A program made the position numbers and the translations under genes. A model generated the notes under the pieces. The model ran no database searches, was not told where the DNA came from, and worked only from the letters and a program-made list of their open reading frames with translations. 39,181 nucleotides of DNA from Candidatus Lachnoclostridium stercoripullorum (GTDB lineage Bacteria > Bacillota > Clostridia > Lachnospirales > Lachnospiraceae), in NCBI GenBank assembly GCA_019114845.1, contig DXEU01000025.1:1-39181 (forward strand), given 5' to 3'. Below, in pieces: positions 14,067 through 22,808 of the stretch (position 1 is its first letter; each line of letters opens with the position of its first letter).

Positions 14067-15203
14067 TTGAAATTGGTTCATCTCTCCGACCTCCATCTGG
14101 GAAAGCGGGTCAACGAATTTTCCATGCTGGAGGACCAGGAGTATATTTTAAATGAAATTCTGCAGATCATAGACGGGGAGCGGCCGGACGGGGTGCTCAT
14201 CGCCGGAGATGTCTACGACAAGACGGTGCCGCCCGGGGAGGCGGTGCTTCTTTTTGATAAATTTTTAACAAATCTTGCGGAGAGGGAGGTTCCCGTGTTT
14301 GTCATCAGCGGAAACCACGATTCCCCGGAGCGCCTGTCCTTCGGGGCCAGGCTCATGGAGAACAGCGGCGTCCACATGGCCCCGGTCTACGACGGGACGG
14401 CGGCCTGGACGGAGTTTAGGGACGAGCACGGGCCGGTGCGGATCTACCTTCTGCCCTTTATCAAGCCGGCCTCTGTGCGGCGATTTTTCCCGGACCGGGA
14501 GATCGGCAGCTACACGGAGGCGGTGGGCGCGGCGGTGGAGGCCATGGGGGTGGACCGGACGGTGAGAAATGTGCTGGTGACCCACCAGTTTGTCACCGGG
14601 GCCGGCCGCTCAGATTCGGAGGAGATCTCCGTGGGCGGGGCGGACAATGTGGATGCGTCGGTATTTGACCCCTTTGACTATGTGGCCCTGGGGCACATCC
14701 ACGGCCCTCAGAATATCGGCTCAGAGCGGATCCGCTACTGCGGGACGCCATTGAAGTACTCCTTCTCCGAGGCCTCTCATGTGAAGTCGGTGACGGTGGC
14801 GGAGCTGGGGGAGAAGGGGGAGCTGCTGGTGCGCACGGTGCCCCTGAGGCCGATGCGGGATATGCGGGAGATTCGCGGGACTTACATGGAGCTTGCGGCC
14901 AGAAGCTTTTACCAGGGCTTGAGCAGGGAGGATTACTACCACATCACTCTGACCGACGAGGAGGATGTGCGGGACGCGGTGGGAAAGCTGCGGGTGATCT
15001 ATAAAAACCTGATGAAGCTGGACTACGACAACTTGAGAACCCGGGGAGCTGGGCAGATCCGCGGAGCGGAGCGGGTGGAGAGAAAGACGCCCCTGGAATT
15101 GTTTGAGGAATTTTATGAGAAACAGAATAATCAGGGGATGAGTGCCGGCCAGAGGGAGCTGGTGCAGACGATGATCGAAAAGATTTGGGGGGATGACAGA
15201 TGA
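14067..15203 (+). CDS. sbcD: Exonuclease SbcCD, nuclease subunit SbcD
   Basis: 378-residue Mre11-type metallophosphoesterase. With SbcC it cuts hairpins and blocked DNA ends. Motifs in order are HLSDLHLGKR (residues ~5-14), IAGDVYD, SGNHDSPERL, VTHQF and ALGHIHGPQ, all the metal-binding motifs of the family. The start is TTG 14067, giving MKLVHLSDLH; AGAGGTGG six bases upstream supports it and no ATG is suitably placed. It overlaps sbcC by four bases (ATGA), so translation is probably coupled. The length is normal for SbcD with a capping domain. Confidence 0.95.
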   Translation: MKLVHLSDLHLGKRVNEFSMLEDQEYILNEILQIIDGERPDGVLIAGDVYDKTVPPGEAVLLFDKFLTNLAEREVPVFVISGNHDSPERLSFGARLMENSGVHMAPVYDGTAAWTEFRDEHGPVRIYLLPFIKPASVRRFFPDREIGSYTEAVGAAVEAMGVDRTVRNVLVTHQFVTGAGRSDSEEISVGGADNVDASVFDPFDYVALGHIHGPQNIGSERIRYCGTPLKYSFSEASHVKSVTVAELGEKGELLVRTVPLRPMRDMREIRGTYMELAARSFYQGLSREDYYHITLTDEEDVRDAVGKLRVIYKNLMKLDYDNLRTRGAGQIRGAERVERKTPLELFEEFYEKQNNQGMSAGQRELVQTMIEKIWGDDR

Positions 15204-18200
15204 AGCCGGTGCGATTGAGAATTTCCGCCTTCGGCCCCTATGCCGGGGAGATGGAGCTGGATATGACGAAGCTGGGGGAGAGCGGGCTCTACCTCATCAC
15301 CGGGGACACGGGGGCGGGGAAGACCACCATTTTTGACGCCATCACCTTCGCCCTCTACGGGGAGGCCAGCGGGGAGAACCGGGAGCCGGTGATGCTGCGC
15401 TCCAAATATGCGGAGCCATCGGTGCCTACGGAGGTGGAACTGACCTTTTCCTGCGGGGATAAGATTTACACCGTCCGCAGGAATCCAGAGTATGAGCGGC
15501 CGGCCAAGAGGGGAGGCGGAACCACCCTGCAGCGGGCGGAGGCGGAGCTTGTCTTCCCCGACGGCCGGACGGTGACCCGGCTGAAGGACGTGAACCAGGG
15601 GGTGCGGGAGATCCTGGGATTGGATCGGAACCAGTTTTCCCAGATCGCCATGATCGCCCAGGGGGATTTTATGAAGCTGATCCTGGCGGACACCCGGGAG
15701 CGGCAGGCTATTTTTCGGGAAATTTTTAAAACCGGGTATTACCGGACACTCCAGGAGAAGCTGCGGGAGGAGTCGGGACGGCTGAGGAGCCTGTGCGAGG
15801 GGGAGAAGGCGGGGATTGCCCAGTACGTGGACGGGATCCGCTGGCCTGAGCCGGAGAAGGCCGCAGGGGAACTCCCGGTGGAGGAGGTCTGCGCCCTTTT
15901 GGAAAAGGTGATGGAGGAAGATCTTCTGGCAGAGCGGGAGGCGGAACGCCGGGACGCGGAACTGGGGAGAGAGCTGGAGCAGGTGAAATCGCTCCTGGGA
16001 CAGGCGGCGGAGCTGGAACGGCTGCGGAATCTGCTGGCCCGGGAGGAGGAAAAGCGGCGGGCGGCGGCAGAGGAGCTTGCAGGCTGCCGGGAGAGACTGG
16101 AGAGGGAGACCGGGCGTCAGGCGGAACAGGGGGAGCTGGAGCGAGCGGCGGCGGCCCTGGAGGCGGAGCTGCCCGGATACGGGCGGCTGGAGAAACTGCG
16201 CCTGGATATCTCCGAGGCGGAGGACCGGCTTGCGGCTCAGCGGCGGCAGCAGGAGGCGTGCCGGGCCAGCGCCCGCGGCGCACAGGCGTTCCTGGAGAAT
16301 CTGAAGGGGGAGCGGGAAAGGCTGGAGCACGCCGGGGAGCAGCTGGAGCGCCTGAACCGGGAGAAAGGCCAGCTGGAGGCGGAGGGAAAGGCTCTGGGGG
16401 AGCTGAACCGGGATGTCGCTGCCTGGCTGGAAGGCCGCCGGAATTGGCGGGAGCTGGAGAAGACCTGGACCGACGGGGAGAGCAGACGCCAGGGATTCCG
16501 GCTCCGGCAGGGAGAGCTGGGGACGGCTCTGGCTGACCTGGAGGAGAGAATCAAGGCCCTGGAGGGGGTCAATGCGAAGAAAATGGAGCTTTCCGGCCAG
16601 CTGGAGCGGGAGCTGCAGCGGCAGGGGGAGCTGGAGGCTCTGGAGAGGGAGCTGAGGGAGCAGGAGAAGCGCCGGGAGGAGTACGGGAAGGCCAGGGAGG
16701 CGTACCGGGCGGCGGCCGGGGAGGCCGACCGGCTGGGGGAGCGGTATCAGGCGATGAACCGCGCCTTTCTGGACGGCCAGGCGGGAATCCTGGCGGAGAC
16801 CTTGGAGGCCGGGAAGCCCTGCCCGGTGTGTGGCTCCCTGGAGCATCCTAGGCGGGCTGTGCGGCGGACGGAGACGCCGTCGGAGGCGGCGCTGAACCGG
16901 GCCATGGAGAGCTGGGAGCAGGCCAGAAGCAGGGCGGAGGAGGCCAGCCGGGCAGCCGGCAGCCGCCTGGGAGCCATGGAGAGCGGGGAGACCGCCCTCG
17001 CCGCCCGCCTGGAGAAGATCACCGGGGACGGCGGTCTGGACGGGGCGGGCGAGCGCGTCCGCCGGCTGGGGGAGCGGTCCGCCGCCTGTCAGCGGGAGCT
17101 GCGGACGGGAATCCTGGCGGCGGAGCAGGATATGGAGCGCCGGAAGTCAGGGGAAGAGGAGCGGGAGAGACTGCAGCTGCTCCAGCGGGACGTCCAGAGG
17201 CAGGAGGAGGAGCTGGCGGAGCAGCTCGCCGAGGTAAAAAATAAGTCGGAGCGGCAGAGAGGCCAGAGCGAGCTGCTGCTGCAAAAGATGGCGGGCCAGC
17301 GGGAGGCCCTGGGACTGGCGGGAGAGGGCGATATTTCCCGACTCCAGGAGGAGATCCGCCGCCGGATACAGATGGCGGCCGGCCGGGCGGAGCAGCTGGG
17401 CCAGGCCATCGCGGAGGAGACGGCCAGGGTTTCCCGGAGAGAGGAGCTGTCGCAGCGGATTCCTGAGGCGGAGGGCGACCTGCGCCGGAAGGAGGAGGCC
17501 CTGGGGGCGTGCGCCAGCGGGATTGCCGCCCTGGAGAGTCAGAAGAAGGAGCTGGAGAGACAGCTCCTGGCGGCGAAGGTGGACCTGAGATTTGGGGAGA
17601 TCGGGCAGGCGAGGGCGGAGCTTCAGAGGCTGCGCACGGTGATTGCCGGGATGAAAGACGCCCTGGAACGGGCGAGGAATGCCTGGGATGCCTGCCGGAC
17701 CAGCCTGGCGGAGTGCGACGGAAAGATCGCCCAGATCAAGGGGCAGCTGGAGAGGGGAGCTGAGGTGGACGGGGAGAAGGCGGAGAAGGCCAGGGAGGCT
17801 CTGGAGGCGGAGCGGACCGGGCTGGAGACCAGGAGAAAGCTGCTCTTCTCCCGCAGGGAGGCCAACGGGACGGCGCTGGAGAACATCCGCAGGCGCTCCG
17901 GCAGGCTGGAGGCGCTGGAGAGGGAGTGGGCCATGGTGCAGGCCCTCTCCAACACAGCCGGGGGAAATGTGAGCGGCCGGGAGAAGATCATGCTGGAGAC
18001 CTACATCCAGATGACGTATTTTGACCGGATCATCGACCGGGCCAACACCCGCTTTATGATCATGTCCGGCGGGCAGTATGAGCTGAAGCGGAGAGAGCGG
18101 GCCATGAACAACCAGAGCCAGAGCGGCCTGGAGCTGGACGTGATCGACCACTACAACGGCTCGGAGCGGAGCGTGCGGACCCTGTCCGGCGGGGAGTCCT

Positions 18201-18475
18201 TCCAGGCGTCCCTCTCCCTGGCCCTGGGTCTCTCCGACGAGATCCAGTCCCTGGCCGGGGGAATCCGCCTGGAGTCCATGTTTGTGGACGAGGGATTTGG
18301 CTCTCTGGATGAGTCCGCCCTGGAGCAGGCAGTGCAGGCTCTGGCTGGTCTGACGGAGGGGAACCGCCTGGTGGGGATCATCTCCCATGTGGCGGAGTTA
18401 AAAGAGCGCATCGATCGGCAGATCGTGGTGACCAAGGAGAGAACAGGGGGCAGCCGGGCGGAGATCCGGAGCTGA
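15200..18475 (+). CDS. sbcC: Exonuclease SbcCD, ATPase subunit SbcC
   Basis: 1091-residue SMC-like Rad50 homologue that drives SbcD activity. The N-terminal ABC half has Walker A GDTGAGKTT and a Q-loop region FSQIAMIAQGDF. Two long Glu/Arg/Leu-rich coiled-coil arms flank the zinc hook Cys541-Pro-Val-Cys544, at mid-length as expected. The C-terminal ABC half has the signature LSGGESFQASLSLALGLS and Walker B MFVDEGFGSLDE, followed by HV in the switch position (IISHVAEL). The coding sequence is highly GC-biased in the coiled coil. It follows sbcD with a four-base overlap and the sirtuin-like gene comes 16 bases later. Confidence 0.97.
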   Translation: MKPVRLRISAFGPYAGEMELDMTKLGESGLYLITGDTGAGKTTIFDAITFALYGEASGENREPVMLRSKYAEPSVPTEVELTFSCGDKIYTVRRNPEYERPAKRGGGTTLQRAEAELVFPDGRTVTRLKDVNQGVREILGLDRNQFSQIAMIAQGDFMKLILADTRERQAIFREIFKTGYYRTLQEKLREESGRLRSLCEGEKAGIAQYVDGIRWPEPEKAAGELPVEEVCALLEKVMEEDLLAEREAERRDAELGRELEQVKSLLGQAAELERLRNLLAREEEKRRAAAEELAGCRERLERETGRQAEQGELERAAAALEAELPGYGRLEKLRLDISEAEDRLAAQRRQQEACRASARGAQAFLENLKGERERLEHAGEQLERLNREKGQLEAEGKALGELNRDVAAWLEGRRNWRELEKTWTDGESRRQGFRLRQGELGTALADLEERIKALEGVNAKKMELSGQLERELQRQGELEALERELREQEKRREEYGKAREAYRAAAGEADRLGERYQAMNRAFLDGQAGILAETLEAGKPCPVCGSLEHPRRAVRRTETPSEAALNRAMESWEQARSRAEEASRAAGSRLGAMESGETALAARLEKITGDGGLDGAGERVRRLGERSAACQRELRTGILAAEQDMERRKSGEEERERLQLLQRDVQRQEEELAEQLAEVKNKSERQRGQSELLLQKMAGQREALGLAGEGDISRLQEEIRRRIQMAAGRAEQLGQAIAEETARVSRREELSQRIPEAEGDLRRKEEALGACASGIAALESQKKELERQLLAAKVDLRFGEIGQARAELQRLRTVIAGMKDALERARNAWDACRTSLAECDGKIAQIKGQLERGAEVDGEKAEKAREALEAERTGLETRRKLLFSRREANGTALENIRRRSGRLEALEREWAMVQALSNTAGGNVSGREKIMLETYIQMTYFDRIIDRANTRFMIMSGGQYELKRRERAMNNQSQSGLELDVIDHYNGSERSVRTLSGGESFQASLSLALGLSDEIQSLAGGIRLESMFVDEGFGSLDESALEQAVQALAGLTEGNRLVGIISHVAELKERIDRQIVVTKERTGGSRAEIRS

Positions 18476-18491
18476 CCGAAGGAGGTATGAC

Positions 18492-19133
18492 ATGGCAGAC
18501 AAGGTACAGACAACAGGAGAGGTGCTGTTATCCCGCGTGGGGGAGGCGCAGAAGGTGCTGGTGGGCCTGGGGGCCGAGTGGAACAGCCAGGCCGGAGAGG
18601 ATTTGAAACCGGCCTACGAGGCCCTGGCAAAGCTGCTGGCGGGAAAGGACTATTTCATCGTCACGGTGAATGTGGACGGGGAGATTTTTCACTCCTCCCT
18701 GGACGGAGAGCGGATCACAGCCCCCTGCGGGAACCTGCACTGGTTCCAGTGCCAGGCGGCTTGCACCTCGGACATCTGGGAGGAGGGGGAGGTGCCGGAG
18801 GGCGTATGCCCCCACTGCGGCGCCCCCCTCATCCCCAACACCGTGGGGGCGGAGCACTACATCGAGGAGGGCTATCTCATCAGCTGGCGCAAATACACCG
18901 CCTGGCTGGCCCAGACCCTGAACCGAAAGCTGGAGGTGCTGGAGCTGGGGGCGGGAATGCACATGCGGGAGCTGCAGGTGATCCGCTGGCCCCTGGAGAA
19001 GACTGTATTTTTTAACAAAAAGGCGCATATGTATCGGATAAACAGAGAATTTCCCCAGATTTCCGATGAAATCGGGGAGAAAGCGGAGGCGGTGCGGGAA
19101 AATTCCGTGGAATTTGTGAAAAATCTGTGCTAG
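18492..19133 (+). CDS. Class M-like sirtuin (Sir2-fold NAD-binding protein)
   Basis: 213-residue protein related to the SirTM branch of sirtuins, which in other bacteria act as protein ADP-ribosyltransferases. Visible hallmarks are a GLGAEW nucleotide loop, TVNVDGEIF (Asn60, Asp62), a zinc site with C87-x3-C91 and C106-P-H-C109, and LELGAGMHM near residue 151. The position that carries the catalytic His in ordinary sirtuins (Gln in SirTM, from memory) is Cys79 (APCGNLHWFQC). The NTP motif after the LGxG loop is also altered. No macrodomain, GcvH-like or lipoate ligase gene is nearby, unlike typical SirTM operons. GGAGG lies seven bases before ATG 18492. It is 16 bases after sbcC and likely co-transcribed. 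Family is fairly sure; activity is not. Confidence 0.75.
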   Translation: MADKVQTTGEVLLSRVGEAQKVLVGLGAEWNSQAGEDLKPAYEALAKLLAGKDYFIVTVNVDGEIFHSSLDGERITAPCGNLHWFQCQAACTSDIWEEGEVPEGVCPHCGAPLIPNTVGAEHYIEEGYLISWRKYTAWLAQTLNRKLEVLELGAGMHMRELQVIRWPLEKTVFFNKKAHMYRINREFPQISDEIGEKAEAVRENSVEFVKNLC

Positions 19134-19136
19134 AAT
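19131..19136 (+). promoter_or_regulatory. Possible extended -10 promoter for ung
   Basis: TGCTAGAAT ends at 19136, inside the last codons of the sirtuin-like gene, with only a weak -35 (TGGAAT, 19108-19113). A short palindrome AATTCC-GT-GGAATT lies at 19101-19114. Confidence 0.35.
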
Positions 19137-19168
19137 GACAGAATGATACATACGAAGGAGGACACAGG

Positions 19169-19843
19169 ATGGGAGCGATCAGCAACGACTGGCTCGGCCC
19201 CATGAGCGCTGAGTTTAAAAAGCCATATTATCGGAAGCTTTACGAGACCGTGAAGCATGAATATGAGACCAAGGAGATTTTTCCCGACGCCAACGATATT
19301 TTCAACGCCTTTGAGTTCACCCCCCTCTCCAAGGTGAAGGCGGTGATTCTGGGGCAGGATCCATACCACAATGTGGGGCAGGCCCACGGGCTCTGCTTTT
19401 CGGTGAAGCCGGACGTGGAGATCCCGCCGTCCCTGGTGAACATCTACCAGGAGCTTCACGACGACCTGGGCTGCTACATTCCCAACAACGGTTACCTGAA
19501 GAAGTGGGCGGATCAGGGGGTGCTGCTCTTAAACACGGTGCTCACGGTGCGGGCCCACCAGGCGAACTCCCACCACGGCATCGGCTGGGAGGAGTTTACG
19601 GACGCCGCCATCCGGGTTCTCAATGAGCAGGACCGGCCCATGGTGTTTATCCTGTGGGGAAGGCCGGCCCAGGCGAAGAAATCCATGCTGACCAATCCCA
19701 GGCACCTGATCCTGGAAGCTCCTCACCCCAGTCCGCTGTCGGCCTACCGGGGCTTCTTCGGCAGCAGGCCGTTCAGCAAGACAAATAAGTTTCTGGTCAA
19801 GAACGGTGTGGAACCCATTGACTGGCAGATCGAGAATATTTAA
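19169..19843 (+). CDS. ung: Uracil-DNA glycosylase (family 1)
   Basis: 224-residue base-excision repair enzyme that removes uracil from DNA. Motifs are exact: GQDPYHNVGQAHGLCFSV (catalytic Asp in the water-activating loop), LLLNTVLTVR, WGRPAQ and HPSPLSAYRGFFGSRPFS (minor-groove His loop). Length matches Ung. GAAGGAGG precedes the ATG. It follows the SbcCD and sirtuin-like genes, giving a DNA-repair neighbourhood, and uppP starts 14 bases after its stop, so the two are probably co-transcribed. Confidence 0.97.
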   Translation: MGAISNDWLGPMSAEFKKPYYRKLYETVKHEYETKEIFPDANDIFNAFEFTPLSKVKAVILGQDPYHNVGQAHGLCFSVKPDVEIPPSLVNIYQELHDDLGCYIPNNGYLKKWADQGVLLLNTVLTVRAHQANSHHGIGWEEFTDAAIRVLNEQDRPMVFILWGRPAQAKKSMLTNPRHLILEAPHPSPLSAYRGFFGSRPFSKTNKFLVKNGVEPIDWQIENI

Positions 19844-19857
19844 GAGGAGAATCGGAT

Positions 19858-20703
19858 ATGAGCTTTATTGAGATCTTAAAAGTGCTGGTGCTGGGGATCG
19901 TGGAAGGCTTTACGGAGTGGCTTCCCATCAGCAGCACGGGACATCTGATCCTGGTGGATAAGATTGTCCAGTTCAAACAGCCGGAGGAATTTGTGAATAT
20001 GTTCAAGGTGGTCATCCAGCTGGGGGCCATCCTGGCGGTGCTGGTGATGTATTTCCACCGGCTGAATCCCTTCAGCAAGAGGAAAAAACCGTCCCAGCAG
20101 CGGGCGACCCTGCGGCTTTGGATGAAGATAGTGGTGGCCTGCCTGCCGGCGGCAGTGTTCGGCCTGCTGCTGGACGACTGGATCGACGCCGTGCTCATGG
20201 ACAACGCCTACGTGGTGTCCGCCATGCTGATCCTCTACGGCGTGCTGTTCATCGCGGTGGAGAACCGGAACGCGGGCCAGACGCCGGCAGTGCAGAAGGT
20301 GGGCCAGATCTCCTTCCAGCTGGCGCTCTACATCGGCCTCTTCCAGGTGCTGGCCATGATCCCCGGGACCTCCCGCTCCGGCGCTACCATCCTGGGCGCC
20401 ATGGTGCTGGGCTGCTCCCGCAGCGCGGCGGCGGAATTCTCCTTCTTCCTGGGGATCCCCGTGATGTTCGGCGCCAGCGGCCTGAAGATTGTGAAATATT
20501 TCCTGGAGGGAAATTCTTTCACCGGCCCCCAGGTGTTCTATCTGATCTTCGGCATGGCGGTGGCCTTTGTGGTGTCGGTGTACTCCATCAAATTCCTCAT
20601 GGGCTATATCAAGAACAATGATTTCAAATTTTTCGGATATTACCGCATCGTGCTGGGCATCATTGTGCTGGCCTACTTCGGCGTCACGGCGCTGGTGGGG
20701 TGA
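19858..20703 (+). CDS. uppP: Undecaprenyl-diphosphatase UppP (BacA)
   Basis: 281-residue polytopic membrane enzyme that recycles undecaprenyl diphosphate to the monophosphate carrier for wall synthesis; its activity gives bacitracin tolerance. The two family motifs are present: GIVEGFTEWLPISSTGHL near the N-terminus and LAMIPGTSRSGATILG in the middle. About eight hydrophobic segments are visible. GAGGAG precedes ATG 19858. Its last 20 bases overlap the end of the convergent NimA-like gene, so no room remains for a separate terminator between them. Confidence 0.96.
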   Translation: MSFIEILKVLVLGIVEGFTEWLPISSTGHLILVDKIVQFKQPEEFVNMFKVVIQLGAILAVLVMYFHRLNPFSKRKKPSQQRATLRLWMKIVVACLPAAVFGLLLDDWIDAVLMDNAYVVSAMLILYGVLFIAVENRNAGQTPAVQKVGQISFQLALYIGLFQVLAMIPGTSRSGATILGAMVLGCSRSAAAEFSFFLGIPVMFGASGLKIVKYFLEGNSFTGPQVFYLIFGMAVAFVVSVYSIKFLMGYIKNNDFKFFGYYRIVLGIIVLAYFGVTALVG

Positions 20704-21175
20704 CCAGAGCCAGAGCTTCCTTCCCGCTCATGTGCTCCACAGAGAGACGGATGATGCAGGCGTGTTTGAAATGGCTGCCGATGGCCTCCCGGTGATCGGC
20801 GGCCTGCAGGGGGGCATATTTGCCGGCGATCAGCAGCAGGGCCTTCCATTTTTCATCCTCATCGGTGATCACCTGGGCTTTTCCGAATGCGATCACGCTG
20901 CGGTAGTAGGTGGTGTACTTCTCGGGGTGGATCTCATCCTGGCTGACGACGCAGAAGGAGACTTTGCCGTCAGCGGCGATGGCGTCGATCTTGTGGCCGG
21001 CGGGGGCGCCGTGGAAGTAGATGACGCCGTCCTCGTAGACGTAGCTGAGGGGGACGGCATAGGGATAGCCGTCGTTCCCGGATACGGCGAGAACGCCGGA
21101 GGTGTTCTCCTTGAGAATTTGTTCACACGCTTCTCTGGAAAGGGCCTGGCGGCTCCTTCTCATTTCTCGAAACAT
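20684..21175 (-). CDS. Pyridoxamine 5'-phosphate oxidase-like/NimA-family flavoprotein
   Basis: 163-residue FMN-binding split-barrel protein. The pattern RRSRQALSREACEQILKE then TSGVLAVSGNDGYPYAVPLSYVYEDG (ends shown: TSGVLAVS and PLSYVYEDG), followed by IYFHGAPAGHKIDA and KVSFCVVSQDE, is characteristic of the NimA-related family. Members are associated with reduction of 5-nitroimidazoles, but many have no proven substrate, so resistance should not be assumed. On its strand GGAGG lies close upstream of the ATG. It is convergent with uppP and overlaps its end by 20 bases. Confidence 0.85.
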   Translation of the reverse strand: MFREMRRSRQALSREACEQILKENTSGVLAVSGNDGYPYAVPLSYVYEDGVIYFHGAPAGHKIDAIAADGKVSFCVVSQDEIHPEKYTTYYRSVIAFGKAQVITDEDEKWKALLLIAGKYAPLQAADHREAIGSHFKHACIIRLSVEHMSGKEALALVTPPAP

Positions 21176-21252
21176 AGCTATACCTCCATTCGTGTTTTTT
21201 CATTTTACAAGATATATCTGGCAGTGTCCATCCGTATATTTATTTACTTTAT

Positions 21253-22680
21253 TTACGCGCTCCTGCGGCCGATGGCCTTTCTGGCGCAGCGGTCCAGAAG
21301 ACTCACAGTCTTGAGCATATCCTCCCTGGTGGCGGCGGGGTTTAAGGCGCAGATGCGCAGCACCTTTCGGCCGTTTAACTCCGTGGTCAGCACCTGGGCG
21401 AAGCCGCCGGCGGAGATCTCCCGGGAGATGCGCTGGTTCAGCTCGTCCCTGGCGCTCTCGGACATGCCGGCGGGGGCGCAGCGGAAATTTACGATGGCCT
21501 GCCCTGCGGGGGAGACGATCTCCCAGCCGGGGAGGCGGCGGATGGCTTCCTCTGCGGTTTCCGCCAGCTCACAGCCGTGATCGATCACTTCGCTCATGGC
21601 GTCGCTGCCCATGATCTGCAGGGTGATCCAGAGCTTTAAGGCCCTGGCGGGGCGGGTCAGCTCCGGGCCCAGATCCCAGAAATTAACATTCTCCCCGGCG
21701 GACACGTCCTTCAGATATTCCGGGTGGACGGCGAAGGAGCGGGCCAGAGACTGGGGATCCCGGACCAGGACGGCGCTGCAGCCGTAGGTCTGCATCAGCC
21801 ATTTGTGGGCGTCCCAGCTGAGGCTGTGGGAGCGCTCGATGCCCTTTAGGAGGCTGCGGCGTGTTTTGGAGACCAGGATGGAGGCGCCGTAGGCGCCGTC
21901 CACGTGCATCCACAGGCCGTATGCCTCGCAGATGGAGGCGATCTCCTCCAGGGGATCGATGCTCCCCGTGTTGGTGGTGCCGGCGGTGGCGATGACGGCG
22001 AAGGGCTTTCTCCCGGCGGCCAGATCCTCCCGGATGGCGGCCTCCAGCTGGTCTGTCCGCATGCGGAAGGCGGAGTCCGAGGGGATGGAGCGCACCTGGT
22101 CCGGGCGGAATCCGATGATGAGGAGACCCTTGGCCACGGAGGAGTGGGTCTGGTCGGAGACGTAGGCCACGGCGTCCTCCCGCTCGGCGTAGGTTAGCTT
22201 GGCATCCCTGGCGGCGGTGAGGGCCGTCAGGTTGGCCATGGAGCCGCCGGACACGAAGAGGCCGCCGGCATGTTCTGGATATCCGGCCAGGCCGCACATC
22301 CAGCGGATCAGCTCCTGCTCCACGCAGCCCGCTCCCGGGGCGTTGAGAAAGCTTCCGGCGTGGGGATCGTAGGCGTTGGTCATGATGTCCCCCATCCAGG
22401 AGAACAAGGACACCGGGCTGGGGACGCAGGCGAAGCACCTGGGGTGCTGCACCAGGGACTGGTTGGCGTACACGTCCCGCTCCATCTCCTCAAACACCTC
22501 TCTCACCGGGCGGCCCTGGGCGGGGATGCCCCGGCTTCTCAGGCGGGCGAGGGCTGCCTCGTCCATGTCCCGCGCCACCTCCCTGTCCTTGATCGCCTCA
22601 TAAAAATCCAGGGTTTTGTCCACAAACCCCTTCATCAGTTCTCCCATTTCCCGTTTCTGCTCAGTGCGAATCAGATCCAT
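21253..22680 (-). CDS. Group II PLP decarboxylase, aromatic amino acid (tryptophan) type
   Basis: 475-residue PLP enzyme of the aromatic L-amino acid decarboxylase family. Key residues are the Schiff-base Lys293 in SWDAHKWL, the PLP pyridine-contact Asp261 (VDGAYG), His179 (DQTHSS) and the SGGSMANLTAL phosphate loop. Many stretches (GDIMTNAYDPHAG, QTYGCSAVLV, HPEYLKD, ELTRPARALKLW, LRICALNP) resemble, from memory, the tryptophan decarboxylase of Ruminococcus gnavus, which makes tryptamine and phenethylamine. The substrate is therefore probably Trp and/or Phe, but no specificity residues were tested. It is divergent from a LysR gene, its likely regulator. GGGAG precedes the start on its strand. 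There is no adjacent amino acid antiporter, unlike acid-resistance decarboxylases. Confidence 0.87.
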   Translation of the reverse strand: MDLIRTEQKREMGELMKGFVDKTLDFYEAIKDREVARDMDEAALARLRSRGIPAQGRPVREVFEEMERDVYANQSLVQHPRCFACVPSPVSLFSWMGDIMTNAYDPHAGSFLNAPGAGCVEQELIRWMCGLAGYPEHAGGLFVSGGSMANLTALTAARDAKLTYAEREDAVAYVSDQTHSSVAKGLLIIGFRPDQVRSIPSDSAFRMRTDQLEAAIREDLAAGRKPFAVIATAGTTNTGSIDPLEEIASICEAYGLWMHVDGAYGASILVSKTRRSLLKGIERSHSLSWDAHKWLMQTYGCSAVLVRDPQSLARSFAVHPEYLKDVSAGENVNFWDLGPELTRPARALKLWITLQIMGSDAMSEVIDHGCELAETAEEAIRRLPGWEIVSPAGQAIVNFRCAPAGMSESARDELNQRISREISAGGFAQVLTTELNGRKVLRICALNPAATREDMLKTVSLLDRCARKAIGRRSA

Positions 22681-22725
22681 CTCAGTACAGCTCCCTTCGT
22701 TTTGTCTTGACTTATCTTGCTATTC

Positions 22726-22754
22726 ACTGTACCATGAAGCTGTATATTTGTAAA
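22726..22754 (-). promoter_or_regulatory. Promoter for the decarboxylase gene
   Basis: On the minus strand TTTACA (22754-22749), 17 bases, TACAGT (22731-22726). It lies in the 128-bp divergent gap. Confidence 0.6.
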
Positions 22755-22755
22755 A

Positions 22756-22772
22756 TTTATAGATTTTATAAA
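22756..22772. promoter_or_regulatory. Candidate LysR-binding inverted repeat
   Basis: TTTATA (22756-22761), five bases, TATAAA (22767-22772) lies just upstream of the decarboxylase -35, in an AT-rich stretch between the two divergent genes. LysR-type regulators usually bind such sites in shared promoter regions. Confidence 0.4.
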
Positions 22773-22808
22773 CTCGTTAAAATAATTTTATCAATCAGGA
22801 GGGACACT

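Noticed and set aside
15131-16846. 571-codon minus-strand frame opposite sbcC
   Set aside because: Antisense shadow of the GC-rich coiled-coil coding region; Leu/Pro/Gln-rich with no motif.
18475-19169. A complete SirTM-macrodomain-GcvH operon
   Set aside because: Only the sirtuin-like gene is present; the neighbours are sbcC and ung.
21181-21252. A small gene between the NimA-like and decarboxylase genes
   Set aside because: No start with a ribosome binding site or coding bias was seen in this AT-richer stretch.
20567-21580. Long plus-strand frame running through the uppP end and the NimA-like and decarboxylase genes
   Set aside because: Contradicts strong genes on both strands and has no family motif.
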